Origin: Bradyrhizobium tropiciagri
GTDB lineage: Bacteria > Pseudomonadota > Alphaproteobacteria > Rhizobiales > Xanthobacteraceae
Assembly: GCF_018130545.1 (NCBI RefSeq)
Contig: NZ_JAFCKF010000002.1
Coordinates: 1,054,001 to 1,118,000, forward strand
Direction: 5' to 3'
DNA: 64,000 nucleotides
The translations under genes and the position numbers were made by a program. The notes beneath the pieces were generated by a model that had not been told where the DNA came from, did no database searches, and saw only the letters and a program-made list of their open reading frames with translations. Positions 7,594-16,210 of this stretch are shown here, piece by piece. The first letter of the stretch is position 1. Each line of letters opens with the position of its first letter.

Positions 7594-8724
7594 TCATGGA
7601 TTCCGATGTTCGAGGAATTCCTTCACCGGCCCGACGAAGGGGTGCACGAACTGGCCGAGCATGCCGCCGGGGATCGGCTTCACCGTACCGTAGTTGACCG
7701 GCCAGCGGTCTTTGGGCAGGTGCCAGGTTCCGCCCAGCATATCGAACAGCGGCGTATGCGCCGCGTAGTTCTTGTCGATGGCCTCGGCGTCCGACGCGTG
7801 GTGCCAGTGATGGAATTGCGGCGTGACGATTAGGTAGCGCAGCCAGCCAACATCCATCTTGATGTTTGAATGGATCAGCACCGATTGCACAGAGATGAAA
7901 ATGAGATAGGCGAAGATCGTGTCCTGCGGGAAGCCGAGCAGGACGATCGGCACCAGCACCAGGGCGCGCGTTGCCAATGGCTCGAAGAAATGGAGGCGCG
8001 ATCCCGAGAGCCAGTCCATGTGTTCGGGCGAATGATGGACCGCATGGATTCGCCACAACCACGGCACCTCGTGATAGGCGCGGTGGGAGATGTATTCGAC
8101 TGCATCGGCCGCCAGGATCATCAGCACGAAACGGACGATCGCCGGCAGGGCCACGACATGCGCCTGCAGCCACGGGCTGATCGCCCAGGCGAAATAGTCA
8201 TGGGCAAAATGTGTCGAGACCACCAGGAAGATGCCAATCAGCAGGTGGTTGACGCCGAAATACGCGAGATCGAGCCTCCAGCCGGGGCTGAGCGGCCCTT
8301 GCTCCGGCCGCACCCGTGGGAAGACCCACTCGAGCAACACGAATGCTGCGCCGGTGAAGAATAGATCGAGCACCAGCCAGTCGAGGCCGAGATAGAAGCG
8401 CGGCTGCAGAAAATCCGGTGTCGGCACGTAGGGCCCGCCAAGCAGCGTGGCGAGGAAAAGCGCGCTGAGGCCGATCGCAGCGGGCACCCGCGGGCCGCCA
8501 AGCACGATCCCGATGACGCCGAGCCAGGCACCGACGACCATGGCGATCGCGAGGGTGAGGCGGAGCAGCTCGACGTCGTAATGGACGCGCAGCTCAGGCG
8601 TCGTGAGAAAGGCGGGGTAGCGCAGGCACAGCACCGCGGCGACGCTGAGCACGCCGATCGCGGCGCAGAGAGAACTGCCGATGCGCCCTTCGCCGATGCG
8701 CGGCCTCGAACTTTCTTGAGCCAT
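7594..8724 (-). CDS. Sterol desaturase / fatty acid hydroxylase family membrane protein
   Basis: A 376-residue membrane di-iron enzyme. The three histidine clusters of the superfamily are present: SHRAYH (HxxxH), HAVHH (HxxHH) and the C-terminal FHHWHHASD (HxxHH). Several hydrophobic segments fill the N-terminal half, longer than in minimal family members. Enzymes of this family hydroxylate or desaturate lipids, sterols, hopanoids or carotenoids; the substrate cannot be told here. The ATG at 8724 was chosen over one at 8763 because GGGAGA lies 6 nt before it. It stands alone, convergent with the PAS pair. Confidence 0.88.
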   Translation of the reverse strand: MAQESSRPRIGEGRIGSSLCAAIGVLSVAAVLCLRYPAFLTTPELRVHYDVELLRLTLAIAMVVGAWLGVIGIVLGGPRVPAAIGLSALFLATLLGGPYVPTPDFLQPRFYLGLDWLVLDLFFTGAAFVLLEWVFPRVRPEQGPLSPGWRLDLAYFGVNHLLIGIFLVVSTHFAHDYFAWAISPWLQAHVVALPAIVRFVLMILAADAVEYISHRAYHEVPWLWRIHAVHHSPEHMDWLSGSRLHFFEPLATRALVLVPIVLLGFPQDTIFAYLIFISVQSVLIHSNIKMDVGWLRYLIVTPQFHHWHHASDAEAIDKNYAAHTPLFDMLGGTWHLPKDRWPVNYGTVKPIPGGMLGQFVHPFVGPVKEFLEHRNP

Positions 8725-8836
8725 CAACGGTCTCCCAACAAAGATTCTCAAGCGCATCAGCACAGCGCGAGAGTTTTCTCAAATCCAACGCTAGGGTGCG
8801 TAGATAGCCGACAAGAGTTAAGATTGCCAGAAGTCA

Positions 8837-8864
8837 AAGTCCGCTTGGGTCCATTGCCGGACTT
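8837..8864. repeat. Solo 28-bp palindromic unit
   Basis: AAGTCCG at 8837-8843 and CGGACTT at 8858-8864 are perfect inverted repeats around CTTGGGTCCATTGC. Length and core match the units at 7383-7501 and 44939-44966. The gap 8725-9023 holds no gene that I can support; this unit is the only recognisable structure in it. Confidence 0.45.
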
Positions 8865-9023
8865 GCGGGCATTGCGAAGCCCGCGCTGGGCTCTTGAATT
8901 GGATAACGATTGCTGAAGGTGACGTGACCAAATTTCAGTAGAAACTGATCACTCAGCTTGTTCTCCGGAAACGGACATCGGACTGCTGGTGCTTATCAAT
9001 AAGCCTGGCTCACGCCGAACGCA

Positions 9024-9392
9024 TCAGCCCTTCTTGCGCGCCTTCGCCGGCACTTCCTTGGCATAGATATCCGGCTTGAAGCCGACGACGCGCTTCGGCC
9101 CGAGATCGAGCACCGGCCGCTTGATCATCGACGGCTGCTCGGCCATCAGCGCCAGCGCCTTGCGTTCGTTCAGGCCTTCCTTGTCGGCATCGGGCAGCTT
9201 CTTGAAGGTGGTGCCGGCACGGTTGAGCAGCGTCTCCCAGCCGACCTCCTCGCTCCACTGCTTGAGCTTGTCCTTGGCGATCCCTGCGGTCTTGTAGTCG
9301 TGGAAGTCGTAGGCGACGCCGTGCTCGTCGAGCCAGGCGCGCGCCTTCTTCATGGTGTCGCAGTTCTTGATGCCGTAGATGGTGATGGTCAA
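9024..9392 (-). CDS. ArsC-family reductase, YffB/Spx-like
   Basis: A 122-residue thioredoxin-fold protein of the ArsC/Spx family. The N-terminal active-site loop is YGIKNCDTMKKA, with one Cys about residue 11. The GTTFKKLPDADK helix and the IKRPVLDLGPKRVVGF segment (the cis-Pro RP loop) follow. YffB-like members have the fold but no demonstrated arsenate reductase role, and there are no ars genes nearby. The Lys/Arg-rich tail is unconserved. It is on the same strand as the downstream-lying P460 gene, about 100 bp away, but no shared function is obvious. Confidence 0.85.
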   Translation of the reverse strand: MTITIYGIKNCDTMKKARAWLDEHGVAYDFHDYKTAGIAKDKLKQWSEEVGWETLLNRAGTTFKKLPDADKEGLNERKALALMAEQPSMIKRPVLDLGPKRVVGFKPDIYAKEVPAKARKKG

Positions 9393-9491
9393 AGCCGTTC
9401 CCCGGATGCGATTGCTGCGGGGAAACTAGCCCCGCAGCCATCGCCGCGCCAGATCGCGCCGCGCCGATCTCCACATCGATCTTGCCGGTGC

Positions 9492-10001
9492 TCAGCGTGC
9501 GTAGTGCGTGAAGACGAAATCGTGATCGCTGGCGTGGGCCTCATGGCAGGCGAAACACGTCTCGTGCTGGGCGGCATCGACCGGCTTGCCGTCGATGAAG
9601 CGGCCAAAGCCCCAGCCGCCGGTCGCGGCATATTTGGCGCTGTCCTTGACCATGACCTGGACCGTGGTCGCAGGCCCCGTGACGAAGGCGCCGTTGAGGC
9701 CCGCAACCGGCTTGCGCTTCCAGGCGAGCTTCACCAGCACGGTGCCGTCGGGGAAACGCGCGGCGCCGTCCTGATAGGCCTTCACCGCGGTCGCGTTGCC
9801 GAGCACGCTGCGCAGCTCGTCGAACCCGGTCTCCTCGCCGACCGCGATCAGCTTCCAATCGCGATAGCCGTCGGGAATTTTCACGCCGAAGATCGGCGAT
9901 GCCAGTGCCGCGTCATCGGCATGCCCGACGGCAAACGGCACTGACGCGCTGATGCAGGCTGCCGCGATCGCGGCAGCTGCCCATTTCACAACCTGTCTCA
10001 T
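9492..10001 (-). CDS. Cytochrome P460 family protein
   Basis: A 169-residue periplasmic haem protein. A Sec signal peptide covers about residues 1-28 (MRQVVKWAAAAIAAACISASVPFAVGHA). The single c-type haem motif CFACH is near residue 150, close to the C-terminus, as in the P460 family. The body contains IPDGYRDWKLIAVG and FPDGTVLVKLAWK, both typical. P460 proteins of ammonia oxidisers oxidise hydroxylamine; homologues in heterotrophs may detoxify NO or hydroxylamine, which is inference here. No nitrification genes are in view. Confidence 0.85.
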   Translation of the reverse strand: MRQVVKWAAAAIAAACISASVPFAVGHADDAALASPIFGVKIPDGYRDWKLIAVGEETGFDELRSVLGNATAVKAYQDGAARFPDGTVLVKLAWKRKPVAGLNGAFVTGPATTVQVMVKDSAKYAATGGWGFGRFIDGKPVDAAQHETCFACHEAHASDHDFVFTHYAR

Positions 10002-10028
10002 GATATCTATCCGCGCTCTCGATTCTCG

Positions 10029-10083
10029 TTTGACGCGTTCTCTTCACGCGAGCCGGCATCCACTTCGCTCGAAAACGCTCTAG
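10029..10083. repeat. Dispersed Bradyrhizobium-type element (GAGCGTTTTCGAGCGAAG type)
   Basis: On the minus strand it reads CTAGAGCGTTTTCGAGCG-AAGTGGATGCCGGCTCGCG-TGAAGAGAACGCGTCAAA. I recognise this as a highly repeated intergenic sequence in Bradyrhizobium and relatives. It supplies the stop codon (10080-10082) of the upstream hydrolase gene and occupies nearly all the gap to the P460 gene. Confidence 0.7.
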
Positions 10084-11120
10084 GCCTTGCTGACGTCGAC
10101 GATCGCCTGCACGAAGGCCTGCGGCGCTTCCTGCGGCAGATTGTGGCCGATGCCGCCGGCGAGCTGCCGATGCTCGTAATGCCCGGAGAACTTCTTGGCG
10201 TAGGCGGCAGGCTCCGGATGCGGCGCGCCGTTGGCATCGCCCTCCATCGTGATGGTCGGGATCGCGATCACAGGCGCCTGCGCCAGCATCTTCTCGAAGG
10301 CGTCGTACTTCGCCTCGCCCTCGGCGATGCCGAGCCGCCAGCGGTAATTGTGGATCACGATCTCGACATGGTCCGGGTTCTCGAACGCGGCTGCGCTGCG
10401 GTCATAGGTGGCGTCGTTGAACTTCCACTGCGGCGAGGCGAGCTGCCAGATCAGTCTGTTGAAGTCGTGCCGGTTCTTGGCATAGCCCTCGCGGCCGCGC
10501 TCGGTCGCGAAATAGAACTGGTACCACCATTGCAGCTCGGCCTTCGGCGGCAGCGGCATCTTGCCGGCCGCCTGGCTGCCGATCAGGTAGCCGCTCACCG
10601 ACACCATGGCCTTGCAGCGCTCGGGCCAGAGCACCGCCATGATGTTGGCGGTGCGCGCACCCCAATCATAGCCGCCGAGCACCGCCTTCTCGATCTTCAG
10701 GGCGTCCATCAGCGCGATGATGTCGGCGGCCACCGCGACCGGCTGGCCGCTGCGCTTGGTATCGCTGGAGAGGAAGCGCGTGGTGCCGTAGCCACGCAGA
10801 TGCGGCACGATCACGCGATAGCCGGCATCGGCCAGCGCCGGTGCGACGTCGGCATAGCTGTGGATGTCGTAGGGCCAGCCGTGCAGCAGGATGACAGCGG
10901 GACCTGACGCCGGACCCATCTCGACATAGCCGGTATCGAGCACGCCGGCATTGATCTGCTTCACCGGGCCGATCGTGGTGTGGCCGCCGGCCTTGACCGC
11001 GGGCGCCGCCGCCTTGGACTGCGCGCTGGCCGATCCGATCAAGCCGAACCCGGACGCGGCGAGGATCCCGCCGGCGATGCCGAGGAAGTTGCGGCGTTGT
11101 TGATTGATGGATTGGGACAT
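10080..11120 (-). CDS. Tat-exported alpha/beta hydrolase, epoxide hydrolase-like
   Basis: A 346-residue alpha/beta-fold hydrolase. The N-terminus has a twin-arginine signal (QQRRNFLGIAGGILAASGFG, cleavage after SASA near residue 34), so export is folded. The oxyanion loop is HGWP (near residue 79) and the nucleophile elbow is GGYDWGART. The nucleophile is thus Asp, as in epoxide hydrolases and haloalkane dehalogenases, not Ser. The C-terminal catalytic His is in GGIGHNLPQEAP. HGWP favours an epoxide-hydrolase-type enzyme. AAGGAGATCGCC precedes the start. The stop codon lies inside a dispersed repeat. Confidence 0.85.
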   Translation of the reverse strand: MSQSINQQRRNFLGIAGGILAASGFGLIGSASAQSKAAAPAVKAGGHTTIGPVKQINAGVLDTGYVEMGPASGPAVILLHGWPYDIHSYADVAPALADAGYRVIVPHLRGYGTTRFLSSDTKRSGQPVAVAADIIALMDALKIEKAVLGGYDWGARTANIMAVLWPERCKAMVSVSGYLIGSQAAGKMPLPPKAELQWWYQFYFATERGREGYAKNRHDFNRLIWQLASPQWKFNDATYDRSAAAFENPDHVEIVIHNYRWRLGIAEGEAKYDAFEKMLAQAPVIAIPTITMEGDANGAPHPEPAAYAKKFSGHYEHRQLAGGIGHNLPQEAPQAFVQAIVDVSKA

Positions 11121-11284
11121 GGCGATCTCCTTAACTCTGGTGTCGGGATTGAATATTGCAGAGACCGCCCCCGTCCGCTTTCAGAGGACGTGGATTTGTC
11201 CTTCAGACCGTCGTGATTTTGGCTCCGGGCGGCCTGTGCTAGGTTCCGCCCCGGATTCAGCCGCCGGCCGCCGGACTATCGGAT

Positions 11285-12835
11285 TTGACCTACCATTTCA
11301 ACGACTTGACCCTCGATTCCGAGCGCAGGGAACTGCGCCGCGGCGCTGCCCTGGTGGCGGTCGAGCCGCAGGTCTTCGACCTCCTGGAATTCCTGATCCG
11401 CGCCCGCGACCGCGTGGTCAGCCGCGACGAGGTGCTGGCCGCGGTCTGGCACGGCCGGATCGTCTCGGAGGCGACGCTGAGCAGCCGGGTCAACGCGGCG
11501 CGGACCGCGATCGGCGACAATGGCGAGGCGCAGCGGCTGATCCGCACCCTGCCCCGCAAAGGTCTCCGCTTCGTCGGCGATGTCAGGGAGGACAGCGCGA
11601 CCGCTCATCCGGTCGCGAACAACGCCAGCACGCGGCCGAGCGAGGGCCCGTCGATCGCGGTGCTGCCCTTCACCAACATGAGCGGCGACCCCGAGCAGGA
11701 TTATTTCGCCGACGGGATCGCCGAGGACATCACCACCGCGCTGGCGCGGTGCAGCCGCCTCACCGTGATCGCGCGCAACTCCGCCTTCACCTACAAGGGC
11801 AAGGCGGTCGATATCCGCCAGGTTGGGCGCGAGCTCGGCGTCGGCTATGTGCTCGAGGGCAGCGTCCGCCGCGGCGGCGATCGCTTGCGCATCACCGGGC
11901 AGCTGATCGACGCCACCTCCGGCGCGCATCTGTGGGCCGACCGGTTCGACGGCGCCGCGACTGATGTGTTCGACTTGCAGGACCGCATCACCGAGAACGT
12001 GGTCGGCGCGATCGAGCCAACCATGCTGGTCGCCGAGGCCGAGCGGGTGCGGGCGGCCCCGCCCGGCAAGCTCGACGCCTACGATCTGCTGCTGCGCGCC
12101 TACAGTCTGCGCTACGAATTCACGCCCGAGAGCATGGCAGCCGCGCTCGATTGCCTCGACCAGGCGCTGGCGCTCGATCCGAATTACGCGCCGGCGCTGG
12201 CGGCATCGGCCTATTGCCATGCGATGCGCCATGTCCAGGGCTGGCTGAAGCCGAACGACGCCTATCGGGAGCGCGCAGTCGCGCAGGCCTGGCGCGCGGT
12301 CGAGCTGACGCCCGGTGATCCGCAGGTGCTGTGGATGGCGGCGTTCGCGATCTGGAACATGGCCGACGAGATCGAGCCCGCGCGCGAATTGTTCGAGCGC
12401 TCGCTCGCGATCAACCCGAACTCGGCGATGGCGCTGGTGCTCGGCGGCTGGATCGAGGCGATGCGCGGTAACCAGAAGGATGGCCGCGCCATGGTCGAGC
12501 GCGCGCAACGGCTGAACCCGCGCGACCCCCGCGGCTGGTTCGCCTCCGCGGCGCTGGCGATCTGCGCCGTGCTCGACCAGAATTTTGCCGAGGCGGTCAT
12601 GTGGGCCGACAAGGCACTGGCGCAGAACCGCCGCTTCGCGGTCGCCCTGCGCGTCCTGATCGTGGCGCTGGTCAAGACCGGCGAGCGCGAGCGCGCGACC
12701 CAGATCGCGCGCGAACTGCTCAAGGTCGATCCGGAGTTCACGATCTCCGGCTTCCTGTCCCGGATCCCATTCCCGGTGCAATCGATGTCCGCGACCTACC
12801 GCGAGACCCTCAAGGCTGCCGGCGTCCCGGACTGA
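11285..12835 (+). CDS. Winged-helix (Trans_reg_C) regulator with TolB-like and TPR domains
   Basis: A 516-residue protein. Residues 1-98 form an OmpR/CadC-type winged helix (FDLLEFLIRARDRVVSRDEVL, RLIRTLPRKGLRFVGDV). Residues about 118-245 are the TolB-N-like domain common in class III cyclase-associated proteins (SIAVLPFTNMSGDPEQDYFA, LTVIARNSAFTYKGK). The rest is TPR-like helical repeats (ALDLDPNYAP-type units). No transmembrane helix is seen, unlike CadC. The start is TTG at 11285: a TAG at 11240 is the nearest upstream in-frame stop, with no ATG or GTG between. A nucleotide cyclase gene follows 266 bp later on the same strand. DNA targets are unknown. Confidence 0.82.
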   Translation: MTYHFNDLTLDSERRELRRGAALVAVEPQVFDLLEFLIRARDRVVSRDEVLAAVWHGRIVSEATLSSRVNAARTAIGDNGEAQRLIRTLPRKGLRFVGDVREDSATAHPVANNASTRPSEGPSIAVLPFTNMSGDPEQDYFADGIAEDITTALARCSRLTVIARNSAFTYKGKAVDIRQVGRELGVGYVLEGSVRRGGDRLRITGQLIDATSGAHLWADRFDGAATDVFDLQDRITENVVGAIEPTMLVAEAERVRAAPPGKLDAYDLLLRAYSLRYEFTPESMAAALDCLDQALALDPNYAPALAASAYCHAMRHVQGWLKPNDAYRERAVAQAWRAVELTPGDPQVLWMAAFAIWNMADEIEPARELFERSLAINPNSAMALVLGGWIEAMRGNQKDGRAMVERAQRLNPRDPRGWFASAALAICAVLDQNFAEAVMWADKALAQNRRFAVALRVLIVALVKTGERERATQIARELLKVDPEFTISGFLSRIPFPVQSMSATYRETLKAAGVPD

Positions 12836-13101
12836 CGGCGCTCTGAGGACGCAACGATCAAATGCACCCGGCCAACGTCCAGTCGTGCCATTGATCTACG
12901 TCAAGCTGACGTCCGCGTAAGACGCGAATCTGGGGTCCACAACACGGCCCGTTCTGCGGTGGGGACCGGCAAAACACCACGACGCTCGAGGTTGGAATGC
13001 CGGCCGCCATGCGCGGTCAATCCCCAGAGCAATGTCCTGCAACCTCGCCATCGACCGGGTTCGGTCCTTTAGCTAGTAGCGCAACCGTGGAACACGGTGT
13101 C

Positions 13102-14886
13102 ATGACCAGCACGACGACCGAACTCGCTAGTCAGACTCGACGTCAGTTAGGTCTGTCGTCGATGTTTGCGTCGATCAGGCGAAAGATCGTCGGGATCGCC
13201 CTTGGACTAATTGTCCTGATGGTGATCACGTCCGTGTTGTCGATGGTGATGTCCGCACAAGTCGGGTATCTGCTCCAGGAACTGACGGACCGGTACATTC
13301 CCGCTTACAGCCACCTGGCGCGAGCCAATATCCTGTCGTTGGAACGGGCGCTTGCGCTGCGCCGAATGGTGATCGCAAGGATGCAAGTCCCCCCGGACGA
13401 TCAGGGGTATGCCGCAAGGCTGCGTGCGTTCCAGGAGAAAGATAGTGAGGTCGAGCAAGAGACGGTGTCCGCGCGCAAATTGATCAACGCAATCATAGAC
13501 GACACCCGTACGCCGTCGGACAATGCGGGTTTGGCTCGCATCGAAAACCGAATCGAAAATGCGATGACGGAGCTTCGCCAGCGCCTCGATGAGGAAGACG
13601 CGAAGCTATTGAAACATCTCGACGCCAAGGAATTCCCGGAGGCGCGCGCGGTTCTGACGAAAGTGGATGCACTACGCGATCAATTTACCCAGAAAATCGA
13701 CGCGATTCGCGTCGACATGCGATCCCAGGTGTCTGCCAGCATTTCCACCGTCATTCGAAATCAGCAGCAGACAATCACCATATCCGCCATTGTCACGGCT
13801 CTCGCGGCGATACTTGGCCTCGGCTTGGCACTTCTCGTCGCGAGCGGCATCACGCGGCCGGTGCGACAATTGCTGGACGGAACGAGAGAAATCGAAGCTG
13901 GACGACTTGATCAATTGATCCGCGTTTCCACGAAGGATGAAATAGGCCAACTATCGGCCGCCTTCAATCGGATGGTTGAACAACTTCGTCGAAACGCGCG
14001 TATCCGGGAGACATTCGGTCGATATATCGATCCAAGGATTGCAGAAGGACTGATCGATCGACGCGAAGAGACTGAGGGCCAACGCCGGATCATGACCGTG
14101 ATGTTCTGCGACATGAAGGGCTTCACCTCGATGAGTGAGGGTATGACCCCTCAGGGGCTCGTCAAGGTCATGAACTGCTATCTGACCATGATGTCGGAGC
14201 CGGTGCGGGAACATCGAGGCGTGATCGACAAGTATATTGGCGATGCCATCATGGCATACTGGGGCGCCCCTTTCATTGAGGAGGGCGATCAGGCGCGGCT
14301 CGCATGCCTCGCTGCTGCCGACATGGTTGAGCGCGTGCCGACCTTGAGGCAGGAACTGCCGGAACTCCTGGGCGTTCGAGTCATCCCTGCCGAGTGCGAC
14401 ATCCGCATAGGCATTGCGACCGGCGAAGTCTTGGCGGGAAGCATCGGCTCGGATCTGATGATGAGCTTCACCGTCATGGGCGATACCGTGAATCTTGCTT
14501 CGCGGCTCGAGGCCGTCAACAAGGTCTATGGATGCCGAATCCTGATCTCCCAAGCCACTGCCGCGGCCCTCGGAAACGCGCTTGAGCTGCGAGAGATCGA
14601 TTACCTGGCAGTGGTCGGACAGAGCGTCCCACAGGCCGTCTTCGAAGTGATGGCAAAACGTGGAGAAATTACCAAGCAGCAAGAATTGCTGCGGTCCCAC
14701 TATAAGAACGGCCTGGCCGCCTACAGAGGTTGCCGCTGGGACGAAGCGGAATCTAACTTCAGGGAAGTCCTGAAGGATTTTCCGGAAGACGGCCCATCGT
14801 TACTCTTGTTGAAGCGCATCGACCAATTTCGATCTAGCCCGCCGCCCGCCGATTGGGACGGCTCCTGGCAGATGGAGCACAAGTAG
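13102..14886 (+). CDS. Membrane class III adenylate/guanylate cyclase with HAMP domain
   Basis: A 594-residue inner-membrane cyclase. Two membrane helices (about residues 28-50 and 225-250) flank a helical periplasmic sensor of about 170 residues. A HAMP domain follows (ASGITRPVRQLLDGTREIEAG), then a class III catalytic domain. Metal-binding Asp residues are in FCDMKGFT and IGDAIMAYWG; the adenine-pocket Asp and transition-state Asn/Arg are in VMGDTVNLASRLE. All catalytic positions look intact, so it should make cAMP or cGMP. A 70-residue helical tail follows. The ATG at 13102 was preferred to 12997 because family similarity and charge pattern begin there. Base composition is visibly less GC-rich than its neighbours. 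Confidence 0.88.
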   Translation: MTSTTTELASQTRRQLGLSSMFASIRRKIVGIALGLIVLMVITSVLSMVMSAQVGYLLQELTDRYIPAYSHLARANILSLERALALRRMVIARMQVPPDDQGYAARLRAFQEKDSEVEQETVSARKLINAIIDDTRTPSDNAGLARIENRIENAMTELRQRLDEEDAKLLKHLDAKEFPEARAVLTKVDALRDQFTQKIDAIRVDMRSQVSASISTVIRNQQQTITISAIVTALAAILGLGLALLVASGITRPVRQLLDGTREIEAGRLDQLIRVSTKDEIGQLSAAFNRMVEQLRRNARIRETFGRYIDPRIAEGLIDRREETEGQRRIMTVMFCDMKGFTSMSEGMTPQGLVKVMNCYLTMMSEPVREHRGVIDKYIGDAIMAYWGAPFIEEGDQARLACLAAADMVERVPTLRQELPELLGVRVIPAECDIRIGIATGEVLAGSIGSDLMMSFTVMGDTVNLASRLEAVNKVYGCRILISQATAAALGNALELREIDYLAVVGQSVPQAVFEVMAKRGEITKQQELLRSHYKNGLAAYRGCRWDEAESNFREVLKDFPEDGPSLLLLKRIDQFRSSPPPADWDGSWQMEHK

Positions 14887-15214
14887 CAGCGCCGACCGCC
14901 ATCCACCCGCGCCGGTCGCCTCCGTAGCGGAGACGACCGGCGGCGAGCTTGGGCCGGAGCGTCCCGTGCTGAGTGAGAAAACCGACCCGGATTCGGTCGT
15001 AGCACGATACGAATGGAACACGCATTTCCGGACAACTACGCGTTCATGCACATCAACGTGCATAGCTGACGCTCGGATCGCCCTTGTTCAGCAGCATAGG
15101 CTTGACGGCAGCCAACTCCTCGTCATTGAGTTCGTTGCCCATGATTCACCCGCCCCCGACCGTGTGCTATTGGGAAGAGTGACAAATTCAGCTGCAGGTC
15201 GGATGTTTACGGCT
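14887..15214. other. Gap between cyclase and LysR genes with a possible transposase remnant
   Basis: About 330 bp. Apart from the short IS5-like reading frame at 15053-15142 it shows no supportable gene. The stretch 14967-15006 begins GTGCT and ends AGCAC, with an ACCGA/TCGGT inner pair, and could fold as a hairpin; its role is unknown. Confidence 0.4.
15053..15142 (-). pseudogene. Possible N-terminal remnant of an IS5-family transposase
   Basis: A 29-codon frame reads MGNELNDEELAAVKPMLLNK and then stops. This resembles the N-terminus of IS5-group (IS1031-like) transposases, which typically begin with an ELTD-xEW-xAIKPxLPNK pattern. The tryptophan and proline of that pattern are changed, and nothing after the stop continues it clearly. 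A small native protein cannot be excluded, but the ribosome site is unremarkable. Confidence 0.3.
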
Positions 15215-16108
15215 TCACCCGTGCTGATAGGCCGCCTTCAGCGCGTCGACCAGATGATCGAACATCAATCGCATAGGCCGGCTATTGCGCAGATCTTGAT
15301 GCTTGGCGACCCAAACATCGAGGCGCGGTGAGAACGCCTCGGGCAGGATATGAACGAGCGCGGAATCCTTACGTGCGACGGCGCATTGGCAGATTCCAAT
15401 TCCCAATCCCGCCCTGATAGCAGCCAACTGAACGAGGTGATTGTCGGATCGCAGCGTGAAGTCGTCTCGCTTCAATGGCAGTCCAAGCCGGTGTAAAGCG
15501 CGGACGGCCTCCGTCTCGCGATCAAAGCCGACTAGACGATGCGGATTCATCTCTTGGAGATCAGACGGTTTGCCGTTCTTTTGCACGTAACTCAGGTGCG
15601 CATAAAAACCCAACCGAGCCTGGCCGACCTTGCGCGCGACGAGATTGGACTGTGTCGGCCTCGCCATGCGAATAGCAATATCGCAATCTCGCCGCAGCAA
15701 GTCCTCCGTTCGGTCCGATGCCGATATCTCGACGACCAGTCCCGGCAGACTCCGCTCCAACGTCATGACAATGGCTGGAAGGATCTCCGCCGCCACGATC
15801 TCCGAGGCGGCGATGCGGACAACCGTGCGCGGCTGGTCCGCTGTTCCGGAAATGGTCCTCAACAATGTCTCGGCAGCCGCCGCCATCGCCAACGCGTGTG
15901 GCTGTGCAAAGACGGACGCCGCGGTCGGCCGTAAGCCATCCGGGGCGCGCGTGAAAAGCGGCACGCCGAGAATGACCTCCAGCTCACGGATGTGCCGGCC
16001 GACTGTCGGCTGCGTGAGGTTGAGCGAGCGCGCCGCACCCGAGAGGCTGCCGTCGCGCAGCACCGCCAGAAATGACCTGTAGAGTTCCCAGCCTGGGTTC
16101 TTGTCCAT
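15215..16108 (-). CDS. LysR-family transcriptional regulator divergent from a lactonase-like gene
   Basis: A 297-residue LysR regulator. The N-terminal HTH is SLSGAARSLNLTQPTVGRHI (about residues 20-40), followed by the usual co-inducer-binding domain (IVAAEILPAIVMTLERSLPG). The start is placed at ATG 16108 rather than 16126 because a TTCTTG-N10-CAAGAA inverted repeat occupies 16113-16134. It is divergent from the MBL-fold gene at 16211; LysR proteins commonly control such neighbours and themselves. Confidence 0.88.
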   Translation of the reverse strand: MDKNPGWELYRSFLAVLRDGSLSGAARSLNLTQPTVGRHIRELEVILGVPLFTRAPDGLRPTAASVFAQPHALAMAAAAETLLRTISGTADQPRTVVRIAASEIVAAEILPAIVMTLERSLPGLVVEISASDRTEDLLRRDCDIAIRMARPTQSNLVARKVGQARLGFYAHLSYVQKNGKPSDLQEMNPHRLVGFDRETEAVRALHRLGLPLKRDDFTLRSDNHLVQLAAIRAGLGIGICQCAVARKDSALVHILPEAFSPRLDVWVAKHQDLRNSRPMRLMFDHLVDALKAAYQHG

Positions 16109-16112
16109 GCAT

Positions 16113-16134
16113 TCTTGTATACCCACTCAAGAAC
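16113..16134. promoter_or_regulatory. Inverted repeat, candidate LysR operator
   Basis: TTCTTG (16113-16118) and CAAGAA (16129-16134) are perfect inverted repeats separated by 10 bp, in the 102-bp gap between the divergent LysR and MBL-fold genes. Length and position fit a LysR recognition site (T-N11-A class, loosely). Confidence 0.5.
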
Positions 16135-16210
16135 CTTCGACAATTCCATTTACCCGGGGCAGCGCGCATTTTGGGTTTACCGGCACTTTCATCCAAACCG
16201 GAGGCTTCAG

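Noticed and set aside
7370-8173. Minus-strand frame covering the repeat array and part of the sterol desaturase gene
   Set aside because: It is out of frame with the desaturase. Its C-terminal peptide motif comes from the 45-bp-periodic repeat, not from a real protein.
11276-12781. 501-residue minus-strand frame opposite the winged-helix/TPR regulator
   Set aside because: Antisense shadow of a GC-rich gene; the plus-strand frame has recognisable domains throughout.
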